Assembly (NCBI GenBank): GCA_032207245.1
Contig: CM063507.1
Location: 90,516,560 to 90,580,559, forward strand
From: Pardosa pseudoannulata
Lineage: Eukaryota > Arthropoda > Arachnida > Araneae > Lycosidae
Direction: 5' to 3'
DNA length: 64,000 bases
A program made the position numbers and the translations under genes. The notes below the pieces were generated by a model. The model was not told the DNA's origin. It did no database searches and saw only the letters and a list, made by a program, of their open reading frames with translations. Positions 47,705-61,568 of this stretch are shown here, piece by piece (the stretch's first letter is position 1; each line of letters begins with the position of its first letter).

Positions 47705-50022
47705 AAATATTTAAGTTGTGAAGGTGTTATCTGTGTTCTATACCATCAATTGGAAATGGTGACAAAAAATAAAACAAAATTGTAAAGATGTGAATTGATA
47801 GTTTTTCTTTGAAGTTTTTGGTGCTCTTTAGCCTGTGTTAGCTGGGAAAAATTATCAAAAGATTGTGTCGGTTCTGTTCATTAGTTTTGATATTAAGCTT
47901 TTTTCGTATTTTTTCTATAAAGGAGAAAATTTTCTTGCAAATGTTTAATGTCCATTTGCCTTTGAACTCCATGTTAATAACATACACAATTCTTTTTAAT
48001 CTGTACATTTAGAAGAGGTGGTAGTTGGATTGATAAAATTTCTTGTGATAAGTTGAATCTTACATGCGAAAGTTTAACTATGTAATATATGGAAGGAAAC
48101 ACCAGCAATTATGAAAAACAATTGTTGAGGGTTGCTTCTACACTGATTTTAAACAGTTGTTGCCCATTAGTCTGTATTTAGTCAATAATGATAAAAAAAA
48201 AATCTTCATATATTATACAGAATTAGTTTCTGTTTGAAAATGTTTGAATTTTATTAGACTTTTCTACTGATAAGAAACTTTCTTTCTGACAACTCTTTCT
48301 TGTCTTTTGGTCTTTGAAATCCGTAATTGAAAAATCTTCCTAAAAATTGTCTTCATCATCTATTTTTTGAGTAGAGGTCATCTTCAGAAAAAAACAGATA
48401 ATATTAGTCTGGCAGATACCCATATGAAGATCTTTGTCTATTCTCAAATCTCTGAATGTAAAATTCACAAAAATACATACAGTGATAGGCATACAGTTGT
48501 TTTTCTTGTATGTTATAGTCACAAAATCATACATACGTTACTTTTTATTAAAAAAAATCTACAGGCTGTTTGAAAGATGTGAAACCTAAGATAATAAAAC
48601 CTTAGAAAAGTTGTAAAGTTTCTTAGTGTGTTGCAGACATAGAGATGCAAACAGTTGAAAATGGTAAACAGTTTGTGGAGACAAAATTCTTACTTGTTTT
48701 AAACAGTTGGTTCTCCTTTATCTGTGGTGAATCTATTTTTAAATAAATACGTTGCTAGTTTTCATACATTTTTCTATGAACGACAAATCGTTTTCTTGCA
48801 CATATTTCGTGTTCATTACCCTGTCGGTATACCACTTTCATAAAATATACAGTTTCTTTTCACTGCATTTCATAGTTCTTGGCTGGAGAAAATTCCTCAG
48901 TCTTTGAATTAAAAACTCAACTTTGGTTTCTCTGCTGGTATCTATTTTTAAAAATTTTTAAAAACATGTAATGAGTTAAGGGATTTTAATTAGTGTTTGG
49001 CATACTAAAAAAAAATCGACTCAGATGAGATGCAGTTAAAACACTGGAGACATTAAAACGGACCTTTAAACTTTATGGAATTTCCTTTTCGTGAAAAGGT
49101 ACACAAGTTGCAAATATTTTGCACACATTAATATGGAACTAGAGGCAGTTGGCAAAAAAATTGTGGAGATTGAATTTTTTTAAATGGTGCTCCTATATCT
49201 GTAAACTATGTTTTTAAAAATTTTTGAAAAATGGAAGAAATTAGTCTGATTTTAATATTCTGGTATTTTTCATCAATGTTTCATTAAGGCCAAGTCTTTC
49301 TTCAAATGTTTTGTGTCCGTTAGACTGTAGAATCCAAGTTGATGAAATATTCCTAGTTGTTGCTGTGCTGTACATTAAGTAGCGATTCTGGGTGTTGTCT
49401 GGAGAAAATTGGTGATATAATTTCGACTTTCATTTGAGCAGTTGAAGAACTTTAGTGTAATCGGTTTTTAAAAATTTACAAAAATGCACATAACTCGTGT
49501 ACTTTGCATGCATTTGGAGATAGTTGGAAGGGTCCTTTAACTGTCAGATAAGAGACTGTCTTGGAATTATTTGCCCTCTAAATTGTATAAAATTTCATTA
49601 TAATTTACATAAGTTTTAAAGATACTGTTTCTTTTTGTATACCTTGAGATAACAATAGTAGCAGTTTAAAAATAGCTGTGTATATATGAATTGATACTTC
49701 TTTCTTAGCACAATTGTTATCCTGTAGTCACTTAACTCTGTATGTAAAAAAATTTAAAACTTTAAAAAAGTGGATGATGTATATTGAGTTTGTGCTTATT
49801 TCATAAAGTATTCCATTAATAAGAAATCTTCTTTGCAAAATTTGACTGTTCATAAACATTCATGTTTATAAGATATTCCAAATTTATCTTATACATTGAG
49901 TAGATGTGGTGGTGGTTGATTGAGAAAGTTTCTCAGTTGAGTTATTCTTAAATAAAAAAAGTTTTTGTTGTATGTGAAAAGAAACACAGGCAGTTACAAA
50001 AAATATTTGTGGAGTCGTGATT

Positions 50023-50122
50023 NNNNNNNNNNNNNNNNNNNNNNNNNNNNNNNNNNNNNNNNNNNNNNNNNNNNNNNNNNNNNNNNNNNNNNNNNNNNNN
50101 NNNNNNNNNNNNNNNNNNNNNN
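50023..50122. other. Assembly gap, 100 N
   Basis: Exactly 100 N. The base before it in copy B corresponds to about 63755 in copy C; the base after it corresponds to 29399 in A and 37401 in B. Confidence 0.99.
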
Positions 50123-50276
50123 AAAATGCCCAGGGGAAGGAGGAGAGCTCATGCTAGCAGAAGCTAATACATACCCCTACATGTTCCAGCTAAGAAAATA
50201 TTTGCGACAAACAGCGATTTCCACTTGATATTTTTCAGCTGTCCTCTAAATAGGACAATGGGATAAAATGGGTTGA
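50123..50276 (-). mobile_element. Right end of dead piggyBac (family 4), copy C
   Basis: Only the last 154 bp of the element survive after the gap: the subterminal tcctctaaataggac motif and the TGGGATAAAATGGGTTGA terminus. Confidence 0.88.
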
Positions 50277-51486
50277 TAAAAGTTCACAAAAAGTAACTTT
50301 TGTCTAATATGAAAGTTTCAAATTCTTCACCTTTTCAATTTTTCCCCCCTCCTTCGAAATATTTTAAATACATGCTTTAAAACAAAACTTTTCCAGAAAA
50401 TTAGCTTTAAAGATGAGAAAAAGATCAAATGAGGAGAAATAAAGAAGCTATTTAGACATGGATAGAGCGAAATGATCTCAATCCTTTAAAATACTCGGAG
50501 TACTAGTTAAATCATTAAACAATAAGTGATAATATTTTAATGCGATTAATTTCTTATGAATCAAAATTCTTCGAACAGCACTGTTGATTAAATGAAGAAC
50601 AGGAAAATCTAAATACGTCGATAGGATTATAAGAAAAGCGATAAATCTCGTGCTTTATAACTGAATTCTTCTGTTCTATCAAGTCAAATTTTAGGGCATA
50701 AATCGGAGTGACTTTATCTATACCTGGCCAATATAAATGAAGTCACTGTGACTTTGCCACTGAGTAATTCATTAAAATGAAGATGTGCTAGACTCTCTAT
50801 TTATTTAAACATCAATTGGGTTGGTTGATATTCGAGAAATAAATTTAGCAGCGAGAAAGTAATCTAAATTAAAATCGTTTTGTAATTTCAAAAAATTTAT
50901 GAGGGATTTTAATCGGACAAAACATAGCTGCATATCTGTTGGAGACGAATGTTTTCCTATTGGATAATATAAGTTGTTTGCAAATATAATTGATTAAATA
51001 AGAAAAAATCATAAAGATTTCACCCCTTAATTAGAATGCTGACTTATATGTAAAGCAAATATTTGAATTGGGGCAATACTTGCAGTTTTGAAAAACAAAC
51101 TTTGTATAAATGACGAAAATAGTGTGTAAATTTATAACTGATGTTCTTGTTTTCAAATGAGTTTTTTAATGTGGTCAGAATTACTAGAAAAGGTAACAAG
51201 TATTAAAATCAACAAACTTTTAATTCGGCAAGTTTGACAAAAGCAGAGGGAAGTGGAGGAGGGAGAGAAAATGTTGCGTGAAGACTGTAATCTGAATACT
51301 CTGGATACTAAGGATACGATTATCAAAGAGCCTTCGTTTTCACTGCTCCTTTTCGAATCCTTTTTATTGTATTGGTACTACTTAAAAAAAATGTCCAAGC
51401 GCTTGATTTTTGTTTTGTCTGCTCTACTTAGCAATAATTCTGATATTGCTTTTTTTAAACTTTGTTATATAACTGTATCATTTCAA

Positions 51487-51516
51487 ATCGTTTTTATAAA
51501 CGTTTATAAAAACGAT
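51487..51516. repeat. Perfect 30-bp palindrome, copy C
   Basis: Identical to the palindromes at 30769 and 39193. Confidence 0.88.
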
Positions 51517-52347
51517 AAGTGTTTATAAACGTTTCCTTACCGTTTGCTGGCTCGTGACTTCCTGACGTCTGGTCTTTGCAATATTAGATTCAGCTCGCTG
51601 CATTTGTTTGTATATCTGCTTCTTCCGTTTTAAAGACCAGTTTTTTATCGTAAGACTGGTGATCAGATTGCATGTAATCTGCTAAGTTCACCACAGGCAA
51701 TAATTTGAAGTCCTGTTCTTTAAAATCCTTGGTTTTCTTTCTGTATTCGCTACATTCGTAGCTGTTTTTCTTGTTAGATCAGAATATTTTGGACGTCGAA
51801 TTTCCATTACACATTCCACTGATTTGTGTACATATTTATATCTGAAAATGTTTCATAAAACAAGACGATTGCTGCATGACCTTATTTCAGATATCGAGAG
51901 TTTTTCAGATTACTCTCTCTTAAACTCCTCTGTCTGGCTTCAAAATCCTTTTCAACTTAATGCCACCCCCTAATCAAGATTTCTGTTCATATTATTTAAT
52001 TATACTATAGCGAATGAAAATATTAGTGATCAAATGGGGGTGGATAGTCGTTAATGTGCGTCTGCCTTAAATTTAATTTATTCTATTTTAAAATTAGTGA
52101 GCATGGCCAGAAGGAAAACATATCGACTTACGATAGGTAAAAAGTTTTCACTCCAACATATTTAACAACTTTTCGGGGTAATGTCTCAAATTTTCACGAT
52201 TTGTAGACCGTTTATGTGAATTGACCAACTAAATGTGATTTATTTCTCCTCAAAGGTATTTCGCTGCTCGATGGCTCTACTAATTTTATTTTCTTTGGTG
52301 CACGTGTTTTTAAGGGCTTTGCATTTTGCTTCGATGCAATGCGAGTA

Positions 52348-52545
52348 TCGATGAACGATGGTTGATTGGTTAGGGTGCTGGCTTTCGGTACCGGAGTTCG
52401 TGGGTTCGAATCCCACTGTGGCATGCATGTTAGTAGCCGTTCGGAATCTGCTTTTAGCTCTAGGTACCGGTCTCATTAGCTCGGGTCATTAGTCCTACTT
52501 TTGGCGTGTTGCATAATGTAGATTGTAGCACACCAAAGCAAACAT
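52348..52545 (+). repeat. tRNA-derived SINE, copy C
   Basis: Same insertion as at 31637 and 40062; its body follows the copy B spelling. Confidence 0.92.
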
Positions 52546-55500
52546 ACGAGTAGCTCATTATTTATTATCTAACGCATATTAGTTGATAGGATACATAACT
52601 TTTAGTGTTTATTAAATTCATTTCAAGCCTTTATTTAATTTGCCTTTTTTACTGTCAGTTTTTTACCCAGGCGAGTTTTTCAATGGGTTTAAAGTAATTT
52701 TAAATAGAAAAATCCTATTGTGAGTACTTTCTGTGATTACAGTTATGACATCGTAAAGAAAAAATAATTCGTATTTAAACAGAAATTAAATCCGCACGTT
52801 ATGTGAAATATTTTTCGGGACTAACTTTAACTAAAGGACTACTTGGATTCAGTTGGGTAAAAACTCAAAGAAAGAGCAAAGAAGAAAGGTTCGAGTTGTC
52901 TTAGTCAATATATCTATTCTTATCATTGATACATAAATAGATACGGCCTTTGCTAGAATTTAAGGATTTCGTCAAAAATGATAATCTGTTTAAAAAAAAA
53001 AAAAAAAAAATTCTGTATTTTTACCATTTAATATTGCATTCGATTAACAGATTAAATTCAAACTGAGGTGAACAATACAATGAAAGTTGGATACTTTAAA
53101 TAGCTGCCATTTTTTCAAGCATTCTTTTTTCTATAAAACTAACAGTTAAGGAGTAACGATCAGAAACATTTTATTTATCCGAAGATACTTACTTTGCTAT
53201 CTGAGTTATTTCGTCCAGGAACTTAATTCCAGCTAAGATCAAAGCGAGATCTTATAGAAACTATTTTTTCCTCAAATCACTTTTGTCATTAGTCAACAAA
53301 ACTTGCCTTATCTTCCTATTTAAACATGTGTATAAAATTTGAAATATATATAATACTAAATTATTTCTAGTATCAGAACCTTTATAATGTATACCCATTT
53401 TACATGGTAGAAATAATGAAACTTATGAAATTTTACTGGCTTATAAATTGTGATTTATTATTTAGTGGAAGACTAGAAAGAAAGGATTTCAATTTCTATT
53501 TTAAACACCGAATGGCATTAATTTATTATATACAAAATTTAATTGAAGCATGTTGAAAGTGTAGTAATATTATGTACTAAATTAATGATACATGATTTAT
53601 TATATATATTACACATAAAATCCATTCCAGAAGAGTGCGATAGGTATAAATGATTATTTTCTTGGGCTCAAATCGTGCAAGATTTTTATTTTTAAATTGA
53701 TAAGAAACTGTTTCATTCTACATATCTTCGTACTACATCCCATGTAAAATATTGGCACACTTGTTTTCTTGAAAATGCAGTAATATAGTACGTTAGTATA
53801 TTTTTAAAAAATGTAGTTACCTTTATTTCGTTAAAATGTTCCTAACATTTAAAAACAAATTTCGTCACAGAGTAAATTACTTTAAATTTTTCAATATAAT
53901 GCTAATTTCTTCTCATGAAATACAAATTTGTTACTGTCAAAGGTTATCTGGTGTACTGTCAAGAGTTTAATAGATCCCTTCTTTGAGAACGAATTCCTTT
54001 ATTCAATTATTAATTTTTTTTTTGTCGAAGTAGGGACATTTTGGTTTCAAAGGAAACCATGAAAACGTTTAATATGGTGTAGGGTGGTCATAAAAACTGT
54101 TTAGTTATATTTTACATGTATTGAGGCAAGTTGCTGATCAAAAGATTCGACTAATTGAATTCGAAATGCCAAATGGGCAGCAGAAATGTTTTTTATACAA
54201 AATTTTATAAAATTGCCACTTGTTGATTTATGTTTAAAGTTATTATATAAAAAAAGAGATAGGTTTAGAAAAAGGAAAAAAATATTGTCAGAGTTAGTGA
54301 AGGAACATATAGATGTAAAATATACGAATTTGTTTCAATACATAGATCAGTGTATTGGGATTTTAGATTTGATTTGTTATTGATTCTAGAATTCTAGATT
54401 TAATCTGTTATATTTTCTGACAATTTGATATAAATTTTTAATTTTCAAAGTTACCAATTTAATATTTCAAGCAAAATATGTTACGAATGTGTTTTTGTAT
54501 TTTAAAGAGAGGTGCTATTGTTTCTATATTTATAATACTCCAAAAATATAGATATTTCGTTCGCCATCCAGACGTGATATTATAAGCTGTCTATACATAA
54601 TCGTATAGAAATAATTTATGTATTATTCCATATAACATTTCCCTATTTAAATGCAACTAGTTTAAATTTTCGTAAATCCAACAATGGAACTATTTGTAAC
54701 ATGACTATATATAAACTATAGAAATCTATGGCAAAGTATGGCCTTAGTCCTCTAACAGACACTTGTATATCTATTTTATTTAAAGCATATCTCGAAACAA
54801 TTTCAGTATTCTTTGAAAATAAGGGCATTTAAAAATATAAATATTGAAAACAAGAGTATATATGCAGATATAACTATGGTTTATATTTGGTAAAAATTGA
54901 AAGATATTTTCACTATCACGAAAGTATTCTGTTTTACGGACTTATTTCTTTAAGAAAATTTAATTTTAAATGACTGTATCTATATTCCTACATATAAATT
55001 ATTAAATGAATTCAGTGTAAAACAAAAACTCATTTGATAGCTAAAATGCAATGTGTACAGAAATGAAAATTATAAACTTGTTTATACCAGTGATAAAGTT
55101 AATTTATTTTCCTGCTGCAAACTTTAAAAATAACCTTTGAATATGCAGGTAGAATATTTATAAACTAAAAATTAAAAAAAAAATTATTGAATATTAATGT
55201 AATGCTGTAAACTTTAAATAAATTACATCTTGTACATACGTAATAGATAGAAAATACTACTAGAAGTAATTCTATAAATTTTTTTGAGTGTAACTAGTGA
55301 ATTGTTTCATTAAAAATTGATGCAAATACTATGAAAATTAAAAAATTGTTAAATATTTAACATAACAAATATCAATGACTACAAATAGTAATAGCTTAAG
55401 AAGAGTGCTCTTTAAAATCTGTGCAAAAAATTTAAATTGAAATGAAAATCATCAAAGTCATAAGCTTTTAGATTCAATTTTTTGGTGGTGGCTCTCCGAA

Positions 55501-57439
55501 ATTACGGCTTACAGAAAAAAAATCCTAGTTCAAAAATATATGGTGTTCGCAAGCATCTTGGAATCGATGTTGGAAGAAGATACTAACGTAAAACTAACGT
55601 TTCTTTGCTCTTCCATTGACTTGGAAAATGTGGAAATATTGAAAAAGACGATAAATATAAGACTTAATACCTAATTTTACAAAATGGTGGTCCCCTTTTA
55701 AAGTTTACAATGATAAAAATATTCAAACATTGCAAGAAAAAATGATTAGTCATTGAACTGTGTTGATCGACTTAGTAGCCTAAAGAGAAACTAAGCAAGT
55801 TGTTATAATTCTCAAGATAAAAAATTCTCTTTAACGCAAACAGTGTCAATAAGTCTGTGCAATTTGAGTAAAAAATATTCAAAAACATTTCTGAATTAAG
55901 TACTTTAAATAGATGAGGTGGTTGTTCCCTTGAAAAAAAAAGCTGAGATGATTTAGTCCTCCTTGTAAAAACTTTGTCTTTTGGTCAATCAGAAATTTTC
56001 GTTGATCTCAAAATGTCCTACACATTGACCTGCAAGTTGTAGTTAAACAGAGAAATTATTTCTGAAAACAGAAGTTTATTGAAAAACACTTGATGCCGTT
56101 TAAACTGGGTATATGCGTACTAAGTAAGATGTTGAATATTTACAAAAGTTCGAAAGATACTGTGTCTTAAATTGGAGATGGATATTGTGGAAGTTGAAGA
56201 AAAGACTAAGAATGTTTTTCTCAAAAAAATAAACAGAGTCAGGGCAAGAACTTTTCGAAAGCAGTACCGTATCAAAATTTCAAAGATTGTTTGTCATGAT
56301 ACATTAAGTTTAAAACTCTGCTAGATTTCATACATTAATTTATAAGATTAAAATCTTTCCTTCCAAATATTTTGTGTCCATAAGACTCCGGAATGTTTGT
56401 GGACAAACTATTCATATAAACTGTGTTTATCTGAACATAAAGTATAAGCGGTGGCTGGTGGTTTCGAAAATAAATAAGATCTCAAATGAGATACAAGCTT
56501 TCTAAAAATTACTACGTGAATATAAAACTGTGTGGATTCGAATAAAAAATTCGATAGTTGCAAAATAAAACCTGTATTGTATATTTAGTGAAACTTATAA
56601 CAACAATTGGGGATATAAGTTCTAACGTCTATGAAACAGTTGGAGACAAATAGACTGTGTTAAATCTAAGTATATAAAAAATTTCAAAAAGAAAAATTTG
56701 TCATGTATAAAGAATATGAAACTGTGCTAGTTTACGTACTTTATTTCATCGATGAGAATCTTTTCACTTCTAAATATTTCCTGTTCATTAGGCCTCAGAA
56801 TCCCTGTTGAAAAACTATTCATATAAACTGTCAATATCTGAACATTAAGTAGAGGTGACTGATATCTTCAAAAATATGATAAAATTAGTTTTTTAGGTGA
56901 GTGTAAAAAAGTTAGGAATTTTTGCTAGCATATACTTCATTATTACAAAAAAAAAAAAAAACGCTAAACGACAATCCTCGCTAATACTTCGTGGTGGAGC
57001 CGATCGCTGTTCTATGCTTCGCATTTACCGTTCAATCTTATAAAAATTGAATTTGTGAATTTGGAATGTAAAGAAAAAATACATCATTCTGCATCCATTT
57101 TTGCTTTTAGAACTTTAAAACTTTATGTTGACTGAAAAAAATCATGCATGTTTTCATTGAATAATAGTGCATTTTATTCATCCTTCTCATCCTTTTAAAA
57201 AATTCTTTTAAACCGTCAAAAAATCATTTTTCTAATCATCTTTATTCATCTGCGTATGCGGATTTTTAGAAAATCATTGCTTCAAAGTGTTGCCTCCCTA
57301 TTTTAAAATACCACCCTGGAAATTAAAGTCATTATGAATCCTTTTAGACTTCATAAAATGAACAGATTACATATATAAGCAACTCTTTCACAATCATAGA
57401 GATAGTTACAAAAGCTATAACGAATCTACACGGATGGAT

Positions 57440-57810
57440 CTAAGTCTGATAACTATGTTGTTTTGGAGTTGTGTGTGACATATGATAACATTTCTTTCTG
57501 CAATTTTTACAGTCGAACTTATTGCCGTATGAGGCACTTAATTTCATTTCAAATAGCAACAAAAAATTTGTGATATATACAGACTCTTTGAGCGTATTGT
57601 AAAAAAAGTTCATATCATATTAAACAGCTTTATTTATATGAAAATCTTATCAGCTCATTTTTCCATATTATCTCTTCTGTTTGATATGTATATTCATGAA
57701 AAGGCTGACATGCTAGTGCTAATGAACATTATAAATGCTCTCTTACACCGATATAAAAAAAATTACCTTATAGTCCGAAATAACTGGATTGATGACTGTA
57801 AAAAGAAACT
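57440..57810 (+). pseudogene. Non-LTR retrotransposon RNase H relic (copy C only)
   Basis: On +, across a one-base frame change, it reads SAIFTVELIAV, then EALNFISNSNKKFVIYTDSL and SVL, and later KADML. This is the RNase H pattern of I- or Jockey-type LINEs (AELxAxxxAL ... xIxTDSxSxL ... EKAD). Stops and indels are frequent. It lies in a stretch of about 1.3 kb (56.98-58.31 kb) that B does not have, and parts of the sequence around B 44.67-44.9 kb appear on both sides of it. Confidence 0.72.
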
Positions 57811-58584
57811 CTAAATAAATATTAATTCAAACCAAATATCACAGTCCTTGGGCTTTGATTCCCAGTCGTAACGTGATGTCATTTTGACTAAAAAAAAAAT
57901 TCTCATTTGCATGGGGGAACTCCTCCTCGTTGTCTTGTTCAACTTTTCATCATATTATTGTTGAAAACCTCTTTGCAAAATTCATTTTTATTTAATGTAT
58001 TCTTTCAAAAATTTAAGTTTAAATCACTATTTGGTGAATCCCCTCATCCTGACCTTTTGACTTTCTCAGATATTTATTCTTCTTTATAATGGCTTATTGT
58101 CATCACTTTTTTCTCATTTCATATATTATGTTCGTTTTTAATTGGAATTTTTTACTCTGGTCCGTATCATTTGTGTTCTTTCGTATATACTTTAATCTAT
58201 TGCAGTTGTTCTAATTTGTTTTGATTTTTTACTTTTCCTGCATCTTTATTTGTGAAAATCTTTCAAAATTATTTCCATTATTATTCTTTCAAATATCATT
58301 GAGAATATTATTCTAGAAACTATATACTTCATTATTACAAAAAATAGATCGACATTTATACTGTTCAAAACTGATACATCATCTTATAAAAAAATTATTT
58401 GAATATTCTTGGTCAATGTAAAGAAATACATAATCAGAAATACATATTGCAAACAAAATTTTAAAACTTGATTTAAAAAAAATCATGCAGTTAGTTGTAA
58501 AATAGTGCATTTTTTCGAGCATTCACTTATTGAAGAAAATTTCATCCAAAAATGAACAATTCCATTTTTTTCATGACTGCTAAG

Positions 58585-59290
58585 TTTATTTTGTTCAAAT
58601 TTTCCTGCATCTATTTATTGTTGAAAATCTTTCTTTCAAAATTATTTCCATTATTATTCTTTCAAATATCATTGAGATATTATACACACACTATGTATCT
58701 GAACATTAAAATCAAAGTGGTTGCTCTCTTCAGAAAATAGTTGAGTTAGTCCTGCAAGTGTAAACTTGATAACATTTCCTTATTCTGTAACTTCTGTACA
58801 TAAATATTAATAAAATACATATTGAAACAGTCCTTGACTTGCAGATGTTGGTGCTTGCAGTCAAATTTAAAAAAAAAAAAATTCATTTTGCATGACTGCT
58901 TATTTTGATTTTGTTCAACTTTTCCTGCATCTATTTATTGTTGAAAATCTTTCTTTCAAAATTATTTCCATTATTATTCTTTCAAATATCATTGAGATAT
59001 TATTCATACACACTATGTATCTGAACATTAAAATCAAAGTGGTTGCTCTCTTCAGAAAATAGTTGAGTTAGTCCTGCAAGTGTAAACTTGATAACATTTC
59101 CTTATTCTGTAACTTCTGTACATAAATATTAATAAAATACATATTGAAACAGTCCTTGACTTGCAGATGTTGGTGCTTGCAGTCAAATTAAAAAAAAAAA
59201 ATTCATTTTGCATGACTGCTTATTTTGATTTTGTTCAACTTTTCCTGCATCTATTTATTGTTGAAAATCTTTCTTTCAAAATTATTTCAA
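58585..59290 (+). repeat. 310-bp tandem repeat, two to three units (copy C)
   Basis: Units start with ttttcctgcatctatttattg at about 58601, 58919 and 59239 (period about 318 bp). The third is cut short and replaced by unrelated sequence near 59290. The two full units are nearly identical to each other, more so than to the units in B, which suggests amplification or homogenisation within C. Confidence 0.88.
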
Positions 59291-59929
59291 AGATCTTTAT
59301 ATCATTTACAATTATTCATACAAAACAATCTAAAATGTCTGATTCTAATTGTTTTCATATATTTAGTCTAAAAAATTTCTTGATAATATTCCTATTCTGT
59401 TAATCGATGTTAATATATAAAAATTCATATTGAAATTCTGTACTTTGCAGATGTTGGTGCTTGGCAGACAAATTTAAAAAAAAATTCATTTGCAAACTGT
59501 TGAAATGTTTTGACTTTCAAATCTGGAAGAAATATTGTAATTATGAAAATATTTTTGAATTATGATTATTACTACATTGAAACATTGTTGTCTTTTAGTT
59601 TGTTTTATAAAGATATCTTTATTGATTATAATGATAAAAAAATTCAGATGGTGCAAAATTAGAGTATTTCGTATTCACTGATTTGATGTTCAGTTCTAAA
59701 AAATTACTGATAAAAACCGTCTCCCTGAGAAATATTTCTGTTTTTTTGTCTTTTGAATCCATAATTGGAAAAATCTGTACAACATTTTTGTCTATCTATT
59801 TCGGATAAAATTGGTTTGTTTCAGAAAAAGGCTCGGATAATTTTAGTCAGCCAGATACCTACAAAATCTTTTTCTAGTCTGGAATCTTTCAACAAAAATT
59901 ATATTACATATACACTTAAACTGATGCGG

Positions 59930-60225
59930 TGTCTATGAACAATTACATCACCGCATATCGCAACTCCTGACCTGACAAATATAATGCACGGTTGCAGCTT
60001 GACTGGAATCTCGGTGCGGCTTAAATTACTGTAAAAATCATGTTACGGTTTCTTAAACCGTATGCAGTTCTATCTGTAGCACGATCCTTCGTCACGCTTA
60101 TCTTTTATTTCTGAAAATGTTTAAGTTTTATTTATAGTGTCGACTATCTTCACTAAATATATTATCTAATTTGAGATGGTGTTTAATATCGTATTCATCG
60201 TACACCCAACTTCTGATTATATTCT
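59930..60225. other. GC-richer insert present in copy C only
   Basis: B passes directly from aaactgactcctag to agtcacaaaattatctaac (46.21-46.26 kb). In C about 290 bp stand here, beginning gatgcggtgtctatgaac and including a cacggttgcagcttgactgg tract. The 8-bp arms atgcggtg and caccgcat face each other near its left end. No coding or known family is recognised. Confidence 0.6.
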
Positions 60226-61426
60226 TGAATTAATATAGTCAGAAATTATCTAACATATTTTTAAAAAAAAATCTAAAGGCTTTGAAACTATTTGAGCACA
60301 ATATGATAAAAATTTACAAAAGGTTGAAATTGATGCATTGTTTAAACATTGGAAAGAAATAGTTGATATGGGAAAAAATTTTTTGAAGGTAAATACTACT
60401 TTTTTAAACTTTTGTCTTTGTGCATGTCTAATTCTGTCTTAAAATAAAATTCAAAAAAATGATAAAAATTCTAACTGACCTGTGATCTCATATATGCTGT
60501 TCTCATTCATTTTCTAAGATGAGAAATCGAATTTTGAAATACTATTACTGTTAATCCATGTTGATAAAATTTCTTAATTGTTTGTTTTCTGTACATTTAG
60601 TTTCGGAAATTTATCTATAGAAAATTTAGTTCTTCAATTAAGTACTTGATCTTTGGTATCTGTAGAAATATATTTAAAAACTTCTGAAATATAAAGGCAA
60701 AATGAGCTCACTTTCATTTGGAGATATTGGCAGAATCACAATTGTCTGAGAATTGATACACAAAAAACCCAGGAAATATAAATGACTTATAAACTTTGAA
60801 ATATCATTTGTGGAAAAGTACAAAAGTTTAAAATACTATTAAATATATATCTCATGGACATTTAACTCCGTAAATTTTTAAAATTTTATATAAACGTCCT
60901 GGGCATTCTGTTTTGACATGGTAGTTACTGTCGGAAAAAATTTCGAGAATCATACTTTTTTAAAAAATTGTTTAATGTAACCTAATTGTAAAACAAAATT
61001 ACAAAATTTTGGAAGATGCCTTGTTGTATACACTGATATGGAAACAGTGCCTGTTGGTAAAAAAATATTTTTGTGGAGAAAAAATTTATACATCCGTTAA
61101 ACAGTCGATGCATATGTTTGTGTTAAATTCTAAAGAATACAAAAAATCCAGTCCTGAATTAAGTATAATCATTTTTCATGGATTGTTCTGAATCTTCTTT
61201 CAAATATTCATAGTGTAGTCATGTTATAAAATATTCATAATTGATTCTATTCTATACTTTTGGAAAATTCTGTTGTTGCTGTAGAAATTCATAAGGAGCA
61301 AAATAACTTAAATTTGAATATTTCAGTTTGAATGAATTAGTCACAAGACTGTCAGAGAAAAGATCCTTTCTAGAAACAATTTCCTTTGACATTAATTGTA
61401 TTTTGATGGTAATTTACAAAATTGTG

Positions 61427-61568
61427 GGACGAACAATGGCCTAAAGTTAGGCGCTGATTTTCGGTAATGGAGTTCTTGGTTTTACTATTCATGGATATGT
61501 ATGCGTTCAAATCAGATTTAGCATTATGCTGTCTTGTTAACCCTAGAGTTGTAAAAAATGTCTGATAT
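61427..61568 (+). repeat. Old SINE inside the tandem array (copy C)
   Basis: Counterpart of 47534-47704, shortened by several small deletions (for example in the gcgctg and cttgttaaccc regions). Confidence 0.7.

Larger units (their letters stand above)
33101..50022. repeat. Copy B of the duplicated segment (about 16.9 kb)
   Basis: Its first 8.3 kb repeat copy A; from 37401 to its end it is repeated by copy C (50123-63755). It starts with one minisatellite unit, showing that the contig began at the 3' flank of the orphan gene. It carries a 418-bp insertion missing from A and C. Stretches 33.13-35.08, 37.55-40.06 and 40.26-43.18 kb hold no recognised gene. Confidence 0.95.
43180..50022. repeat. 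Degenerate tandem family, period near 0.5 kb (copy B)
   Basis: A core recurs about a dozen times: a ttcaaatattt-tgtccattagactgtagaatcc block, then a tgttgataaaatattcat block, then ctgtacattaagtag, then ggtggtggttggctggagaaaatt. Clear cores lie near 43.60, 44.11, 44.52, 45.08, 46.03, 46.58, 47.30, 47.97, 48.33, 48.83, 49.33 and 49.86 kb, at spacings of 300 to 720 bp. A second landmark (ttttaaacagttggtgctcc) precedes many cores by some 150-250 bp. Units differ greatly, so the array is old. I see no coding frame running through units and do not recognise the family. Confidence 0.75.

Noticed and set aside
51253..51528. 91-codon open frame in copy C
   Set aside because: The same place in A and B is broken by frame changes, and the composition is that of the AT-rich flank; likely chance.
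31499..52476. Open frames reading MPQWDSNPRTPVPKAST on the - strand at three places
   Set aside because: They are antisense translations of the tRNA-derived SINE.
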